In this document: piece after piece, positions 52,209-61,394 of the stretch | Numbering within the stretch: position 1 is the stretch's first letter | Layout of the letters: each line of letters opens with the position of its first letter | Origin: Tissierellia bacterium | GTDB lineage: Bacteria; Bacillota; Clostridia; Tissierellales; Tepidimicrobiaceae | DNA length: 64,000 nucleotides | Assembly: GCA_012735215.1 (NCBI GenBank) | Contig: JAAYHX010000023.1 | Span: forward strand, 186,001-250,000 | Direction: 5' to 3' | Notes under the pieces: model-generated | The model's input: the letters and a program-made list of their open reading frames with translations, nothing else | Databases searched by the model: none | What the model was told of the DNA's origin: nothing | Made by a program: the position numbers and the translations under genes

Positions 52209-53390
52209 ATGATAATTAACTTAAGGACAATTGTGTCTGTGTTTATTTTAATATTAATATTTTCTTCTGTTGTGGTTGCAGAAACAGGGGATGACTTTCT
52301 TGGTCAACAGATTATAGAAGAACAGTTGAATAGTTTAAATTTTAAAGAGTTAGAAGCTATGTTGGAGGATATTGTCAACACCAGCAGTGAATACTATCAT
52401 TCTGTTAACATAAAAGATGCCTTGTTATCTGCTATAAAGGGAGAAAAAGTTTTAGACTTAAAAAGTGTTCTTAGTCTAATATTTAGAACTATAACACAAG
52501 AACTAGTAAATAACCTAGGTTTAATATCTCAAATACTTGTCATCACAATTGCATGCTCTATTCTATCAAATCTACAGAATAGCTTTGAAAAGGATAATAT
52601 CTCACAATTAGCTAATTATGCTTGCTATATAATTCTATCCATGATGATTATAAATAGTTTTACATTGGCCTTAGACTTAGGGAAGAATACGGTCATAAAA
52701 ATGGTTGATTTTATGCAAATAATATTACCAATATTGTTGGCTTTATTGACATCCATAGGTAGTCCTGGTACAAAGCTCCTTTTTAATCCAGTGTTGCTAG
52801 CCACTGTTAATATAATAGGAACCTTGATTAAGAACTTCATCTTTCCATTGATATTTTTAACATTTATTGTGGGGATAATCAGCAAGATTTCAAACAAAGT
52901 TCAATTTAACAAGATTTCAGAACTAATGCGTGAAATAGTAGTTGTAATAATGGGTGCTTCTTTTACAGTCTTTATCGGCATAATAACAATTTACGAAATA
53001 GGATCCAATATTGACGGTATAACAGTTAACACTGCGAAATTCGCAGTAGACAGCTTCATTCCAATAATCGGGAAATTCTTGTCGGATGCGGTGGAGGTTG
53101 TAGCAGGCGGCTCGGCAATATTAAAGAATGGCCTAGGTATGATAGGATTAATTTCACTAATTTTAATATGTTTAATTCCAGTTATTAAAATACTGATATT
53201 GATATTTGTGTATAAGTTGGTAGCTGCATTAATACAGCCAATAACATCTGAAGGCATTCTAGAATACTTTAATGAAACATCAAAGTCCTTAACAATGATA
53301 TTGGTCGGAATACTATCAGTTGCCATAATGTTCTTTATAAGTATTTCAGTTATTGTTGAAGCTGGTAATGCAGCTCTTATGCTTAGGTAG
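52209..53390 (+). CDS. spoIIIAE: Stage III sporulation protein AE
   Basis: The 393-residue polytopic protein has an N-terminal signal-like segment (about 6-22), an extracytoplasmic part and about seven transmembrane helices with typical VKMVDFMQIILPILLALL and FIPIIGKFLSDA segments. I chose ATG 52209, 7 nt after AAAGGTG, over the GTG at 52200 that lies in that box. Confidence 0.93.
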   Translation: MIINLRTIVSVFILILIFSSVVVAETGDDFLGQQIIEEQLNSLNFKELEAMLEDIVNTSSEYYHSVNIKDALLSAIKGEKVLDLKSVLSLIFRTITQELVNNLGLISQILVITIACSILSNLQNSFEKDNISQLANYACYIILSMMIINSFTLALDLGKNTVIKMVDFMQIILPILLALLTSIGSPGTKLLFNPVLLATVNIIGTLIKNFIFPLIFLTFIVGIISKISNKVQFNKISELMREIVVVIMGASFTVFIGIITIYEIGSNIDGITVNTAKFAVDSFIPIIGKFLSDAVEVVAGGSAILKNGLGMIGLISLILICLIPVIKILILIFVYKLVAALIQPITSEGILEYFNETSKSLTMILVGILSVAIMFFISISVIVEAGNAALMLR

Positions 53391-53400
53391 GTGATTTTAG

Positions 53401-54063
53401 ATGGCTATTCTAGAGTTTTTAAGAAACTGGGTAAAAGATATTGCAATAATGTTTATATTACTTTCAATTGTTGAACTAGCGCTACCTAATAACAATATGA
53501 AAAGGTATGTAAATATTGTTATAGGTTTTATGGTAATAATTGTGATAATTTCTCCTTTTGTTAAATTGTTGAACAAGAATTTTAGCATAGAACAGGAAAT
53601 CTTTAAGACCATGGTGGATGAAGTTCAATATCAGTATGATGAGGACTTGGCACTTCAAAACCTTCAGGCTAGGCAGATTAAAGAAACATATTTAAAAAAG
53701 CTAAAAGAGAATATAAAAGAAAGTATTGATGGAGTTTTAGACTATCAGGTTGATGATATAAAGATTTGGATTTCTGAAGATGACGAAAACTATGGGGAAA
53801 TTAAGGATATAGAAATAGTTATGGGAGAAAAAAAAGATATAGACCACTATGAGCATGATTCCATTAACACTATTAAAATAGAGGAAATAAAAATAGATAC
53901 GTCTAACTTTGAAGTTGAGAAATTAGAAGCTTTTGAGGAGGCTGACAAAATAAAGAATATATTACATGAAAAATACAGCATACCAAGAGACAGTATAAGA
54001 ATATTTCTTAATAATAATACAGAGGAAGGTGAAAAGGATGGAGAGGATGATCAAAAAAATTAA
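53401..54063 (+). CDS. spoIIIAF: Stage III sporulation protein AF
   Basis: The 220-residue protein has two N-terminal membrane helices (about 13-30 and 37-56) and a soluble C-terminal domain of the ring-building type with an acidic tail (EEGEKDGEDDQ). Its 3' end overlaps spoIIIAG by 26 nt. Confidence 0.9.
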   Translation: MAILEFLRNWVKDIAIMFILLSIVELALPNNNMKRYVNIVIGFMVIIVIISPFVKLLNKNFSIEQEIFKTMVDEVQYQYDEDLALQNLQARQIKETYLKKLKENIKESIDGVLDYQVDDIKIWISEDDENYGEIKDIEIVMGEKKDIDHYEHDSINTIKIEEIKIDTSNFEVEKLEAFEEADKIKNILHEKYSIPRDSIRIFLNNNTEEGEKDGEDDQKN

Positions 54064-54619
54064 AGAATATTTTGACAGTATTAGTAATAAAGAAATAATG
54101 AGGAATCTATTTATAATACTTATTGTTGGAATAATCTTATTCTTAATAGCTGATATATTCATTGGTAAGGATAAAAAGTATGTGAATAATATTTATGAAT
54201 TAGATAGTTCAGAAAGCTTAACCAACAACTACTCTGATTATAGCAGTTTACTAGAAAAGAAATTGGAGGATATACTAAGTCAATTGAAAGGTGTAGGTAA
54301 AGTGAAAGTTATGATAACCTTGGAGGATACTACAGAAGTAGTACCAGCTTTTAATACTACAAAAAATAATGAAACTACAAAAGAAAATGATGCACAAGGG
54401 GGTACTAGAGAAATAGTCAGAGAAGATATGACTATACAGGTTGTTACAAATGACAATGGAGAACCAATAGTATTAAAAGAAATAAGACCAACAATCAAGG
54501 GGGTAATAGTGCTAGCAGATGGAGCAGAAGATCTATATATAAAAGAGATGTTATATGAGGCTGTAAAAACAGCTTTAGGAATTCCTGGCAACAGGGTTGA
54601 AGTATATTCTAGTAATTAA
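54038..54619 (+). CDS. spoIIIAG: Stage III sporulation protein AG
   Basis: The roughly 193-residue protein forms the large ring in the intermembrane space in Bacillus. It has one transmembrane helix near the N-terminus and a ring-building domain (LEDILSQLKGVGKVKVMITL ... GVIVLADGAED). I chose ATG 54038, 6 nt after GGAAGGTG; GTG 54029 and ATG 54047 are in frame. Confidence 0.93.
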   Translation: MERMIKKIKEYFDSISNKEIMRNLFIILIVGIILFLIADIFIGKDKKYVNNIYELDSSESLTNNYSDYSSLLEKKLEDILSQLKGVGKVKVMITLEDTTEVVPAFNTTKNNETTKENDAQGGTREIVREDMTIQVVTNDNGEPIVLKEIRPTIKGVIVLADGAEDLYIKEMLYEAVKTALGIPGNRVEVYSSN

Positions 54620-54634
54620 GAGGGGGATGGTATT

Positions 54635-55312
54635 GTGTTCACTATAAAGAGGCCTGTAATTGTTATTATGTTAATAATGGTATTGGTGGCTACTGGTTAT
54701 ATTAACCACAATTTGACTAAAAGAGCAGCTTCCAGGGTTTCGAATGAATACCAAGAGTATGAAGAATCAGAACTAGCCAAAGAAACTCAATCTGAAAATG
54801 ATTTGGTTGAAGCCATTTCTGAAGAAAAAGAAGATGATTTGGAAATAATAGATTCGGAAGATGAAAAAGAGAATGGAAGTAAATCAAATAGTATTGATGA
54901 AATAGTTCAGAATACAGAAGGAAGTATATCTGAAACCATAAGCAATCAGAACAATATGAAATCAAAGAGTTATTTTATAGAGCAAAGACTTTCAAGAGAT
55001 AAATTAAGAGCCGGATTAATTGACAGATTAAATGAAATAGTTAATAATGAAAATAGCAGTCAGGAAATGATAACAGAAGCACAAAAAAAGATTGTGGAAA
55101 TTGGAGATCTATCAGAAACTGAGTTAGTAATTGAAGGGTTAATAAAGGCTAAGGGGTTTAATGAAGCATTAGTGTTTCTTACAGAGACTGATGCTAAAGT
55201 AGTAGTGGACGTTGAAGAGCTAACGCAACAAGATGTGGTAAAAATATTAGATATAGTTATTAATGAAACAGATCTGGATGCCTCTAATGTTAAAATCATG
55301 AAAAAAAATTAG
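54635..55312 (+). CDS. spoIIIAH: Stage III sporulation protein AH
   Basis: The 225-residue protein has one N-terminal membrane helix (about 6-22), an acidic low-complexity linker (about 35-95) and a YscJ/ring-building domain that in Bacillus binds forespore SpoIIQ. A GTG start follows AGGGGGAT. It is the last gene of the operon. Confidence 0.93.
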   Translation: MFTIKRPVIVIMLIMVLVATGYINHNLTKRAASRVSNEYQEYEESELAKETQSENDLVEAISEEKEDDLEIIDSEDEKENGSKSNSIDEIVQNTEGSISETISNQNNMKSKSYFIEQRLSRDKLRAGLIDRLNEIVNNENSSQEMITEAQKKIVEIGDLSETELVIEGLIKAKGFNEALVFLTETDAKVVVDVEELTQQDVVKILDIVINETDLDASNVKIMKKN

Positions 55313-55319
55313 AATTGTT

Positions 55320-55348
55320 TTGTAAAAGTGGTATCCCTTTGGTATAAT
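55320..55348 (+). promoter_or_regulatory. Candidate promoter for the asp23 gene
   Basis: TTGTAA (55320-55325), 17 nt, then TATAAT (55343-55348). It lies 7 nt after the spoIIIAH stop and separates the sporulation operon from the next group. Confidence 0.75.
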
Positions 55349-55385
55349 AACGGTGAAGACTTTCTGAAAATAGGAGGTGTCGAAT

Positions 55386-55784
55386 TTGACAGAAACAGCA
55401 GGAGAAGGTAGAAGCAAATATGGCACTGTAAAAATTTCTAATGAAGTAGTAGCCATAATATCCGGTCTTGCAGCCACTGAAGTTCAAGGTGTAACTAGCA
55501 TGAGCGGAGGCTTAACTGGAGATATTACTGAAATGTTAGGCATGAAAAATCTCTCAAAAGGTGTTAAGGTTGAAGTGGGAGAAAAAGAAGCTGCTATAGA
55601 TTTATTTATAATAGTAGATTATGGTTCAAAAATATCAGAAGTTGCAACTAATGTTCAAAAAAATGTTAAGGATAAAGTTGAAACCATGACAGGACTTAAA
55701 GTGGTGGAAGTTAATGTTAATGTGCAAGGTGTGAACATTCCTAAGGAAGAGCCAGTAATTGAAAATGAACAAAGAGTAAAATAA
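55386..55784 (+). CDS. Asp23/Gls24 family protein (YqhY-like)
   Basis: The roughly 132-residue protein is of the alkaline-shock Asp23 family (VKISNEVVAIISGLAATEVQGV; DLFIIVDYG). Members associate with the membrane through AmaP, which is encoded next. The TTG at 55386 is 8 nt after AGGAGG; the GTG at 55377 overlaps that box. The YqhY member in Bacillus is linked to control of fatty acid synthesis. Confidence 0.9.
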   Translation: MTETAGEGRSKYGTVKISNEVVAIISGLAATEVQGVTSMSGGLTGDITEMLGMKNLSKGVKVEVGEKEAAIDLFIIVDYGSKISEVATNVQKNVKDKVETMTGLKVVEVNVNVQGVNIPKEEPVIENEQRVK

Positions 55785-55788
55785 ATAC

Positions 55789-55814
55789 TACCCTCTGGAA
55801 ACAGAGGGTAATTT
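55789..55814 (+). terminator. Hairpin between asp23 and amaP genes
   Basis: A 9-bp perfect stem taccctctg/cagagggta with a GAAA tetraloop is followed by atttt. It is likely a partial terminator that lowers amaP relative to the asp23 gene. Confidence 0.75.
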
Positions 55815-55841
55815 TGAATTTAATAGGAGGAATTGATCAGT

Positions 55842-56393
55842 ATGAATATGCTAGTTAGAGTATTATTGTTCGTTTTAGCATTATTGTTAGGAATTATTTC
55901 TATAATAGCTATAGCATTTCCTTTTGAAAAAGTTGAATTTTTATCAATTGAAAACATAATCTACTTGTTGGATACTTTAAAAGGAAATTATGTTCTATCG
56001 GTTGTTGGTCTAGTACTTTTGTTATTAAGCTTGAGAATTTTGCTACTATGCTTTAGGACAAAAGTCAGGGGTAAGGAAAAGATTAGTTATGTTGTAAATA
56101 TGAATGAGTATGGTGAAGTAAAGATTTCATCGGATACGATTATTGGGCTAGTACACCATGTATGTAATAGAATAACTGGGATCAAAAACGTAAAAGTAAA
56201 AGTAGATATATTAGAGGGACAACTATATATAAATTTAGACGGAGAGGTTGCACCAGAAATCAATATACCAGAAGTAACTAATAATCTACAAGTAAAAGTA
56301 AAAGAGAATGTAGAAAGCTGTACAGGTGTAAATGTTTCAGAAGTTAGAGTGTTTATTTCAAATGTGACCATGCCTACAAGGAATTTAAAATAG
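55842..56393 (+). CDS. amaP: Alkaline-shock response membrane anchor AmaP
   Basis: The 183-residue protein has two membrane helices (about 5-22 and 47-67) and then an Asp23-like soluble domain (YGEVKISSDTIIGLVHHV). It should anchor the Asp23 protein to the membrane. I chose ATG 55842; a TTG at 55833 lies too close to AGGAGG. Confidence 0.88.
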   Translation: MNMLVRVLLFVLALLLGIISIIAIAFPFEKVEFLSIENIIYLLDTLKGNYVLSVVGLVLLLLSLRILLLCFRTKVRGKEKISYVVNMNEYGEVKISSDTIIGLVHHVCNRITGIKNVKVKVDILEGQLYINLDGEVAPEINIPEVTNNLQVKVKENVESCTGVNVSEVRVFISNVTMPTRNLK

Positions 56394-56407
56394 CTGAGGT
56401 GTTATAA

Positions 56408-56650
56408 TTGATAAGAGAAGCAATTAAAGATATAATTGATAAGTTATTGGATTATACTAAACATAATACTGGAAAATTCATGGGAACTGTTATTGGTCTA
56501 ATAATAGCAACAATGATGCTCCTATTAGGCTTTTTTAAGACTATCTTCATATTACTTTGTGCTTCTTTAGGATATGTTATAGGCAGTAAAATTGATGAAG
56601 GAGAAAGCCTGAAGAGTCTGTTTTTGAAGATATTATCTTTGAAAGATTAA
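56408..56650 (+). CDS. DUF2273 small membrane protein
   Basis: The 80-residue protein has two hydrophobic helices (about 27-44 and 46-58) and a basic linker, as in the DUF2273 proteins regularly encoded with amaP and asp23. A TTG start follows GAGGTG. It is probably part of the same envelope-stress membrane complex. Confidence 0.85.
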   Translation: MIREAIKDIIDKLLDYTKHNTGKFMGTVIGLIIATMMLLLGFFKTIFILLCASLGYVIGSKIDEGESLKSLFLKILSLKD

Positions 56651-56696
56651 CTCATACGTTTAAGTATTAGATATAGAAATTATAGGGAGGATATAT

Positions 56697-57110
56697 ATGG
56701 GAAGGAAACGAGCAAGAGAATCTACTATGAAACTATTATATCAGATGGAGATGCATGAAGATTTTTCAGATCATATAGTGAATTTTTACTTTGAGAACAA
56801 TAATTTTGATGAAGGAGAAAAAGAATATATATTAGATGCAGTATCAAAAATAGTTGAAAACTTGGAATCTATAGATTCTCAGATAGAGAAGAATATTGAA
56901 AAATGGGAAATTAATCGTTTGGCTAAAATTGATCTATGTGTATTACGAATTGCCATATATGAAATACTCTACAGACCTGATATACCAATAGAGGTTTCAA
57001 TAAATGAAGCAATAGAGATTTCAAAAAAATATAGTTCAGAACAATCATCAAAATTTGTCAATGGAGTACTGGGTAGCATTGTAAGGAGTAATGATATAAA
57101 TGGTAAGTAA
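56697..57110 (+). CDS. nusB: Transcription antitermination protein NusB
   Basis: The 137-residue all-helical protein acts with NusE in rRNA antitermination. The family pattern is clear: ARESTMKLLYQMEMH at the start and DLCVLRIAIYEILYRPDIP with VSINEAIEISKKYSS. The start follows AGGGAGG. It overlaps the next gene by 11 nt. Confidence 0.95.
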   Translation: MGRKRARESTMKLLYQMEMHEDFSDHIVNFYFENNNFDEGEKEYILDAVSKIVENLESIDSQIEKNIEKWEINRLAKIDLCVLRIAIYEILYRPDIPIEVSINEAIEISKKYSSEQSSKFVNGVLGSIVRSNDINGK

Positions 57111-58056
57111 ATACTACCTTGGTATTGATACTTCAAACTATACTACTTCTGTAGCTCTTATAGACGAAAATAACAATATTCTAGTGGATTTGAGAAGAGT
57201 TTTAAAGGTAAAAAAAGGTCAGAGAGGTTTAAGACAACAGGAAGCGGTTTTTCAGCATATTAATAATATGTCGGTTTTAATTGAAGAGATGTCCAAATTA
57301 GTTGATGTCTACAATATAGATACTGTTTCTTGTAGTTCTCGACCAAGAAATCTACCTGATTCATATATGCCTGTTTTTATGGTTGGTAAACAACAGGCAC
57401 TTATTATTTCAAATCTTTTAAAAACTAAGTTTAGAGAATACAGTCATCAAGAAGGTCATATTGCAGCAGGAGTCATGAATAGGAATTTGGCATTATGCAA
57501 AAAATTTTTGAGTTTACATATTTCTGGTGGAACAAGCGAATTGCTATTAATAAGTAATGAAAATAAGAAGCTTGATATAAAGATAATTGGCGGAACTTTG
57601 GACATTAGCGTAGGTCAACTTATAGATAGGATTGGAGTGGAAGCAGACCTATCTTTCCCTTGTGGTAAAGAAATGGACTTGATAGCAGAGAATGGAGAAA
57701 ATATAGAACTTAGCATTCCCATCAAAATAAAGGATAAAAGATGGTTTAATCTTTCTGGCATGGAAAATCTGTTCAAAAATTTAATCAACAGCACTTCATA
57801 CAAAGTTGAAGATATATTCTTTACTCTATTCAATGTCATAGGTTCATTTATTTATAAGGTTATTGTTAATGGCTGTAAGGATTATGAGATAGATACTGTC
57901 TTGATAACTGGTGGAGTTTCATCAAATAGCATTATAAGAAAAACCTTAAGTGATAACCTTATAAAACAAGGTATAAAGCCATATTTTCCTGAAAAGAGAT
58001 TATGCGTAGATAATAGTGTAGGTATAGCCTACTTAGGGAAGGAAAGCTATAGTTAG
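57100..58056 (+). CDS. TsaD/Kae1-like paralogue
   Basis: The 318-residue ASKHA protein has the N-terminal loop GIDTSNYTTSVAL and the metal motif HQEGH (His116 and His120), as in TsaD, the tRNA t6A enzyme. However, it replaces the usual glycine-rich segment by CSSRPRNLPDSYMPVFMVG. Such nusB-linked paralogues occur in Clostridia; a genuine tsaD is expected elsewhere. The function is unknown. The start overlaps nusB by 11 nt, with AAGGAG about 11 nt upstream. Confidence 0.78.
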   Translation: MVSKYYLGIDTSNYTTSVALIDENNNILVDLRRVLKVKKGQRGLRQQEAVFQHINNMSVLIEEMSKLVDVYNIDTVSCSSRPRNLPDSYMPVFMVGKQQALIISNLLKTKFREYSHQEGHIAAGVMNRNLALCKKFLSLHISGGTSELLLISNENKKLDIKIIGGTLDISVGQLIDRIGVEADLSFPCGKEMDLIAENGENIELSIPIKIKDKRWFNLSGMENLFKNLINSTSYKVEDIFFTLFNVIGSFIYKVIVNGCKDYEIDTVLITGGVSSNSIIRKTLSDNLIKQGIKPYFPEKRLCVDNSVGIAYLGKESYS

Positions 58057-58068
58057 CAGGTGATTATA

Positions 58069-59295
58069 TTGATTGGGAAACCTTTTAAGGTAAGTGAAGT
58101 GAATAAATATATAAAGAGAATATTGCTAAGTGATATGATATTATCCAATATACAAGTAGAAGGAGAGATTTCTAATTTTAAATGTCACTATAGTGGACAT
58201 GTTTATTTTTCCCTTAAGGATGATCAGGGAAAGATAAATTGTGTCCTTTTTAAGAATTATAGAGAATATATGCCTTCAAATTTGAGCGATGGAGACAAAG
58301 TTATAGCAACTGGTTATATATCAGTTTACGAAAAAGATGGAAGCTACCAACTTTATGTTAAAGAAATAAAGAAAAGTGGCATTGGAGTGCTATATAGGGC
58401 TTTTGAAGAGTTAAAGGAAAAGTTAGAAAAAGAAGGCTTGTTTGACAAAACTCATAAAAAAGAACTACCTCCCTTCCCTAAAAAAGTAGGTGTTGTTACA
58501 TCATCTTCAGGAGCAGCAATAAAAGATATAATAACAGTTATTAAAAGAAGATGTCCCATAGTGGATATTGTATTGTACCCAGTATTAGTTCAAGGTGAAA
58601 ATGCACCTCCATCAATTTGTGAGGGTTTGAGATACTTGGATAATATGGAAGATATTGATGTAATTATTTTAGGAAGAGGTGGTGGTTCAATAGAAGAGCT
58701 TTTTGCATTTAATGATGAAACTATTGCCAGGACTATTTATGACATGAAAAAACCGGTTATATCTGCTGTTGGCCATGAAACGGATTTCACTATAGCAGAT
58801 TTTGTTGCGGATTTAAGAGCTCCTACTCCGTCAGCTGCTGCTGAGATAGTTACTCCAGATATAAAAGAAATATTAGTATCACTTGATGAAAAATATAGTA
58901 GTATAGTGAAATCATTCATGTTTAAAATAAGTGATATGAACATGAGATTGGATTATCTATATAATAGCTTAAACTTTTACAATCCAATTAGCAAAGTTAG
59001 GGATTTAATTCAAGAGCAGGATAGTTTATTGAAGAGATTAGAGTTACTAATGAATATGAAAATATCAACTTGCAGGGATAGGCTTGAAAACTTGAATCTG
59101 GCCATTCATCATTTAAATCCCGTTTCTTCTATGGAGAGGGGATATGGTATTGTTACAAACTCTATGGGGAGAGTAATAAACTCTATTGACGATGTATCAA
59201 TAAATGAGGACTTAAAGGTATATATTAAAGATGGTATGTTAGAGGTGAAAGTGGTTAGTATCAATAAAGAGGGGTTGTATAAAGATGAAAATTGA
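58069..59295 (+). CDS. xseA: Exodeoxyribonuclease VII large subunit
   Basis: XseA is the catalytic subunit of exonuclease VII, which digests single-stranded DNA. The 408-residue protein has an N-terminal OB fold (VEGEISNFKCHYSGHVYFSLKD), the catalytic domain (VVTSSSGAAIKDI, ILGRGGGSIEEL, GHETDFTIADFVAD) and coiled-coil helices. I chose TTG 58069, 5 nt after GCAGGTGA; the GTG at 58060 lies in that box. It overlaps xseB by 11 nt. Confidence 0.94.
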   Translation: MIGKPFKVSEVNKYIKRILLSDMILSNIQVEGEISNFKCHYSGHVYFSLKDDQGKINCVLFKNYREYMPSNLSDGDKVIATGYISVYEKDGSYQLYVKEIKKSGIGVLYRAFEELKEKLEKEGLFDKTHKKELPPFPKKVGVVTSSSGAAIKDIITVIKRRCPIVDIVLYPVLVQGENAPPSICEGLRYLDNMEDIDVIILGRGGGSIEELFAFNDETIARTIYDMKKPVISAVGHETDFTIADFVADLRAPTPSAAAEIVTPDIKEILVSLDEKYSSIVKSFMFKISDMNMRLDYLYNSLNFYNPISKVRDLIQEQDSLLKRLELLMNMKISTCRDRLENLNLAIHHLNPVSSMERGYGIVTNSMGRVINSIDDVSINEDLKVYIKDGMLEVKVVSINKEGLYKDEN

Positions 59296-59518
59296 AAATT
59301 TATCATATGAGCAAGCATTAAGCGAATTGGAACAAATAGTGGAAGATTTAGAAAAGAATCAACTAACCTTAGAGGAGTCTGTAAAAAAATTTAAAAGAGG
59401 AGTAGAATTATACAATTACTGCAGTAAGATTTTAACCCAAGTGGAAGGGGAAATAAAAATATTACTAAAGGATGATAATGGTAACATAGATGAAGAGGAA
59501 TTTATTGTGGAGGTATGA
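59285..59518 (+). CDS. xseB: Exodeoxyribonuclease VII small subunit
   Basis: The 77-residue helical subunit has the family core LSYEQALSELEQIVEDLEK and LEESVKKFKRGVELY. Its start lies inside the end of xseA, and its stop codon lies 3 nt before the ispA start codon. Confidence 0.94.
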   Translation: MKIENLSYEQALSELEQIVEDLEKNQLTLEESVKKFKRGVELYNYCSKILTQVEGEIKILLKDDNGNIDEEEFIVEV

Positions 59519-59520
59519 TT

Positions 59521-60390
59521 ATGAACTTTGAAGAAGAGATGAGATACATTAAAGAAAAGATCGATGAAGAACTTATGCATACTTTTAAAGACTTCAAGGG
59601 CTACCAGGAAAAAATATTTGAATCAATGAAATATAGTTTATTTACAGGAGGTAAAAGAATAAGGCCTATATTGATGCTGAAAGCTTGTCAAATGTTTAGT
59701 GAGGATTATTTAAAATATATCCCCTATGCCCTTGCTATAGAGATGATTCACACTTATTCCCTTATACACGATGATCTACCTGCTATGGATGATGATGATT
59801 TTAGAAGGGGTAGATTGACCAATCACAAAGTTTTTGGAGAGGCAATGGCAATATTAGCCGGAGATGGATTATTGAACTTAGCTTTTGAAACAATGGCTGA
59901 TTTTGCTTATAAAGATTCAAAAACTATAGATGAATACAGAAGAAATATATGGGCAATAAATGAGATAGGAAGATACTCAGGAATCTTTGGAATGATTGGT
60001 GGCCAAGTTGTAGACTTGCTATCTAATGATTTACATATGAATGAAGATATGTTGATCTTTATGTATAAATGTAAGACAGCTGCTCTTATACAAGCCTCAG
60101 TAGTAGCAGGTGCCATTTTAGGCGGCGCAAGTGATGATGAAATTGAAAAAATAAGAAAGTTTGGCCTATACCTTGGATTAGCTTATCAAATTAGGGACGA
60201 CCTTTTAGATATAAAAAAAGATACTGAGATTAATAAGGTTACCTATTTATGTTTCAAAAGCACTGATGAGGCTGAAAGAGATGTAAATGTATTTAGTGAA
60301 ATGTCTATAGATATACTAAATTCTTTCAGAAATAAGGATGTAGATTTCTTAAAAGAACTGGTGAGTAAGCTGATTAATAGAAAGTATTAG
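59521..60390 (+). CDS. ispA: Polyprenyl (farnesyl) diphosphate synthase
   Basis: The 289-residue prenyltransferase condenses isopentenyl diphosphate units. The first Asp-rich motif is in LIHDDLPAMDDDD and the second is RDDLLD. Between RDDLLD and the conserved K-TY segment the sequence is only about eight residues long, so the usual GK-xx-G-x-D loop of about a dozen residues appears to be missing. ATG 59521 is used because it is 8 nt from GGAGG; ATG 59515 is too close. dxs, which commonly follows, is absent. Confidence 0.9.
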   Translation: MNFEEEMRYIKEKIDEELMHTFKDFKGYQEKIFESMKYSLFTGGKRIRPILMLKACQMFSEDYLKYIPYALAIEMIHTYSLIHDDLPAMDDDDFRRGRLTNHKVFGEAMAILAGDGLLNLAFETMADFAYKDSKTIDEYRRNIWAINEIGRYSGIFGMIGGQVVDLLSNDLHMNEDMLIFMYKCKTAALIQASVVAGAILGGASDDEIEKIRKFGLYLGLAYQIRDDLLDIKKDTEINKVTYLCFKSTDEAERDVNVFSEMSIDILNSFRNKDVDFLKELVSKLINRKY

Positions 60391-60442
60391 AAAATAAATT
60401 TTTATAATGTAATAAATAAGGCAATATTAATAAAATTCTAGC

Positions 60443-60480
60443 AAAGCTGCTGGTAGCATAGAGCTATCAGCTTTATTGTA
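60443..60480 (+). terminator. Hairpin after ispA
   Basis: aaagctg...gtagc pairs with gctatcagcttt (about 60443-60457 with 60464-60475), with a 3-nt bulge, followed by attgta. It probably ends or weakens transcription between ispA and tlyA. Confidence 0.55.
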
Positions 60481-60544
60481 CTAACGATGATTAGTAGATA
60501 TAATAATATTTGAAGATTGCATTATATTGATAAGGAGAGTATAT

Positions 60545-61345
60545 ATGAAGAAGGCTAGAATAGATGTACTTATGTTTGAAAAAGGTTTGGCTGAGTCAAG
60601 AGAGAAGGCAAAGCGCATTGTTATGGAAGGTATAGTTTTTGTTGATGACAAAAAAATAGATAAACCTGGGGAAAAGGTGGATGTAAATAGTATAATTACT
60701 ATAAAGAAGGATCCAGTAAAATATGTTAGTAGAGGTGGCTTAAAGCTAGAAAAAGCCATAAGAGTATTCAATATAGACCTAAATGACAAGGTTGCATTAG
60801 ACATAGGCGCCTCAACAGGGGGATTTACAGATTGCATGTTGCAAAATGGAGCAAGTAAGGTTTATGCTGTTGATGTAGGCTATGGACAACTTGACTGGAA
60901 GCTTAGGAATGATTCAAGGGTTGTAGTAAAGGAAAGGACTAATATCAGGTATGTTACTAATGAAGATATAGGTGAAATGGTAGACTTCATTTCAATAGAT
61001 GTATCCTTTATATCATTAAAACTGGTATTACCTGTTGCAAAAAGCTTAATAAAGAATAAGGGAGAAATTGTGGCATTGGTAAAACCTCAGTTTGAAGCAG
61101 GTAAGGATAAGGTTGGCAAGAAAGGCCTTATAAGAGACAAAAAAATACACATAGAAGTTATTGAAGAAATAGTTGATTTTTGTAAAAGCATAGGACTTAG
61201 TGCAATAAATTTAGATTTTTCACCTGTAACTGGCTCAACAGGCAATATAGAGTATTTATTACACATATTAAATGATGATAGTAATAGTATAAATAAAAGA
61301 ACAATAGCACAAGTGGTGGAAGATGCCCATGATACTTTGTATTGA
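60545..61345 (+). CDS. tlyA: TlyA family rRNA 2'-O-methyltransferase/hemolysin
   Basis: The 266-residue protein has an N-terminal S4 RNA-binding domain (about 1-60; RIDVLMFEKGLAESREKAKR) and an FtsJ-like methyltransferase domain with ALDIGASTGGFTDCML. TlyA 2'-O-methylates rRNA in mycobacteria. ATG 60545 follows AAGGAGAG. recN lies 49 nt downstream; the argR gene often found between them is not here. Confidence 0.92.
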   Translation: MKKARIDVLMFEKGLAESREKAKRIVMEGIVFVDDKKIDKPGEKVDVNSIITIKKDPVKYVSRGGLKLEKAIRVFNIDLNDKVALDIGASTGGFTDCMLQNGASKVYAVDVGYGQLDWKLRNDSRVVVKERTNIRYVTNEDIGEMVDFISIDVSFISLKLVLPVAKSLIKNKGEIVALVKPQFEAGKDKVGKKGLIRDKKIHIEVIEEIVDFCKSIGLSAINLDFSPVTGSTGNIEYLLHILNDDSNSINKRTIAQVVEDAHDTLY

Positions 61346-61394
61346 TAGAGGTAGTCTTAAATAGATTCTACTTATGTGATATGGGGGTATATTT

